Of a DNA stretch of 64,000 nt, positions 63,307-64,000 are shown in pieces (within the stretch, counting starts at the first letter, position 1; the number at the start of each line of letters is the position of its first letter). The DNA is taken from assembly GCF_002259415.1 (NCBI RefSeq), contig NZ_NPFY01000006.1:1-64000 (forward strand). Reading direction: 5' to 3'. The position numbers and the translations under genes are program-made. The DNA is from Rhodococcus sp. 14-2470-1b (lineage in GTDB: Bacteria > Actinomycetota > Actinomycetes > Mycobacteriales > Mycobacteriaceae). The notes under the pieces are model-generated. The model worked only from the letters and a program-made list of their open reading frames with translations. It did no database searches and was not told the DNA's origin.

Positions 63307-64000
63307 TCATCGACCACCGGGGAAGCCGGGGATCTGCAGCGGCGACTGCGACTCGGACGGTGCCTGCACCGCCGCCGTCTGAGGCTCTGCCGTTCCGAGT
63401 GTCACGTCCACAGTCTTCTCGCTGCCGCCCTCGGTGTAGGTGATCTTCACCGAGTCTCCCGGCGCGTGCGAACGCACAGCGGCGATCAGTGCGTCACCGC
63501 TCGTGATCACACGATCGTCGACCTTGGTGATGACCGCACCCGTCGGGATGCCCGCTCCAGCCGCAGGACCGCCTTCGGTGACCTCGACGACCGTCGCGCC
63601 GTTCGCGTTGTCCTGAGACGGCACCTGGACGCCGATCATCGCCTGCGTGGCCTTGCCCGTCGTACTCAGTTCGTCGGCGATGCGCTTTGCCTGATCGACC
63701 GGAATTGCGAAGCCAAGGCCGATCGATCCGCTCTGCGATCCGGTCGACTGGCCACCGCCGAGGGTCGCGATAGCGGTGTTGATGCCGATCAGCTGGCCCT
63801 CGGTGTTCACGAGCGCTCCACCGGAGTTACCGGGGTTGATGGCCGCATCCGTCTGAATGGCGTCGATGACGGAGTTCTGGTTGCCGGATTCACCGCTCGT
63901 CGAGACCGGGCGGTTGAGCGAGGACACGATGCCCGTCGTGACGGTTCCGGCCAGGCCCAGAGGCGAGCCGATGGCCACGACCTGCTGACCGACCTGGAGG
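63307..64000 (-). CDS. pepD: Trypsin-like serine protease PepD/HtrA, C-terminal part (truncated by window end)
   Basis: PepD is a membrane-anchored periplasmic HtrA-like protease and chaperone, linked to the MprAB/SigE envelope stress response in mycobacteria. The visible 230 residues hold the catalytic Ser region [23 protein letters not shown], a protease-domain end, and a PDZ domain (about the last 100 residues, with [22 protein letters not shown]). The His and Asp of the triad and the membrane anchor lie beyond the window. The stop overlaps a possible upstream start of moaB2. Confidence 0.93.
   Translation of the reverse strand, partial: LQVGQQVVAIGSPLGLAGTVTTGIVSSLNRPVSTSGESGNQNSVIDAIQTDAAINPGNSGGALVNTEGQLIGINTAIATLGGGQSTGSQSGSIGLGFAIPVDQAKRIADELSTTGKATQAMIGVQVPSQDNANGATVVEVTEGGPAAGAGIPTGAVITKVDDRVITSGDALIAAVRSHAPGDSVKITYTEGGSEKTVDVTLGTAEPQTAAVQAPSESQSPLQIPGFPGGR

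Overview
The window is high-GC, gene-dense chromosomal DNA from a mycolic-acid actinobacterium, most likely Rhodococcus or a close relative. The gene order recalls the mycobacterial mfd-to-pepD region: mazG-mfd, tRNA-Gln-glmU-prs, rplY-pth, an acyl-AMP ligase, ispE, rsmA-rpfB-tatD-metG, rsmI-pmt, glpR-rimJ-glp-galU, a 5-FTHF cyclo-ligase, an fmdB gene, mscL, moaB2 and pepD. MspA-type porins, a wax ester synthase, ergothioneine genes and an Rpf protein support this. I see no insertion sequence, prophage or CRISPR array. The lineage is inferred from gene content and remembered synteny, not from a search.

Region by region. 0-9 kb: nucleotide clean-up (MazG), transcription-coupled repair (Mfd), two TetR regulators, tRNA-Gln(UUG), GlmU and PRPP synthetase, then a 73-bp tandem hairpin repeat. 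9-14 kb: a zinc-ribbon protein, a NarL-type two-component system and a coupled ABC exporter. 14-19.7 kb: egtA-B-C-D as one overlapping operon, with an EgtE-like PLP enzyme divergent from it. 19.5-22.6 kb: an EamA exporter and its divergent TetR with a palindromic operator, then rplY-terminator-pth. 22.7-31.5 kb: acyl-AMP ligase, release factor 3, PnuC, small proteins, ABC-F ATPase and ispE. 31.5-37.3 kb: a WYL regulator inserted between ispE and rsmA, then rpfB, a TatD nuclease and metG.

37-51 kb is more accessory: wax ester synthase/DGAT, an esterase, an SRPBCC protein, rsmI, protein mannosyltransferase, a BCCT transporter, GntR-DoxX, SDRs, ArsC-SoxR, a YedY-like molybdoenzyme translationally coupled to a flavin reductase, a second gamma-butyrolactone-receptor-like TetR, and two coupled effector-binding-domain proteins. 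51.4-51.7 kb holds a 36-codon gene with a strong ribosome site and terminator, then tRNA-Ala(CGC), whose 3' end is copied in a 17-bp tandem array. 51.8-64 kb: the Glp/GlpR divisome cluster with galU, folate salvage, FmdB, a SAF-domain protein, three MspA-family porins around mscL, a lipoprotein, MoaB2 and the C-terminal part of PepD, which runs off the window.

The least expected features are (1) a dispersed repeat of about 50 bp with the core GGAGCGGAGCCTGCGGAG, which forms the coding tails of two unrelated proteins; (2) the 36-codon gene; (3) the array of tRNA-Ala 3' ends; (4) the paired effector-binding proteins; and (5) the coupled molybdoenzyme and reductase.
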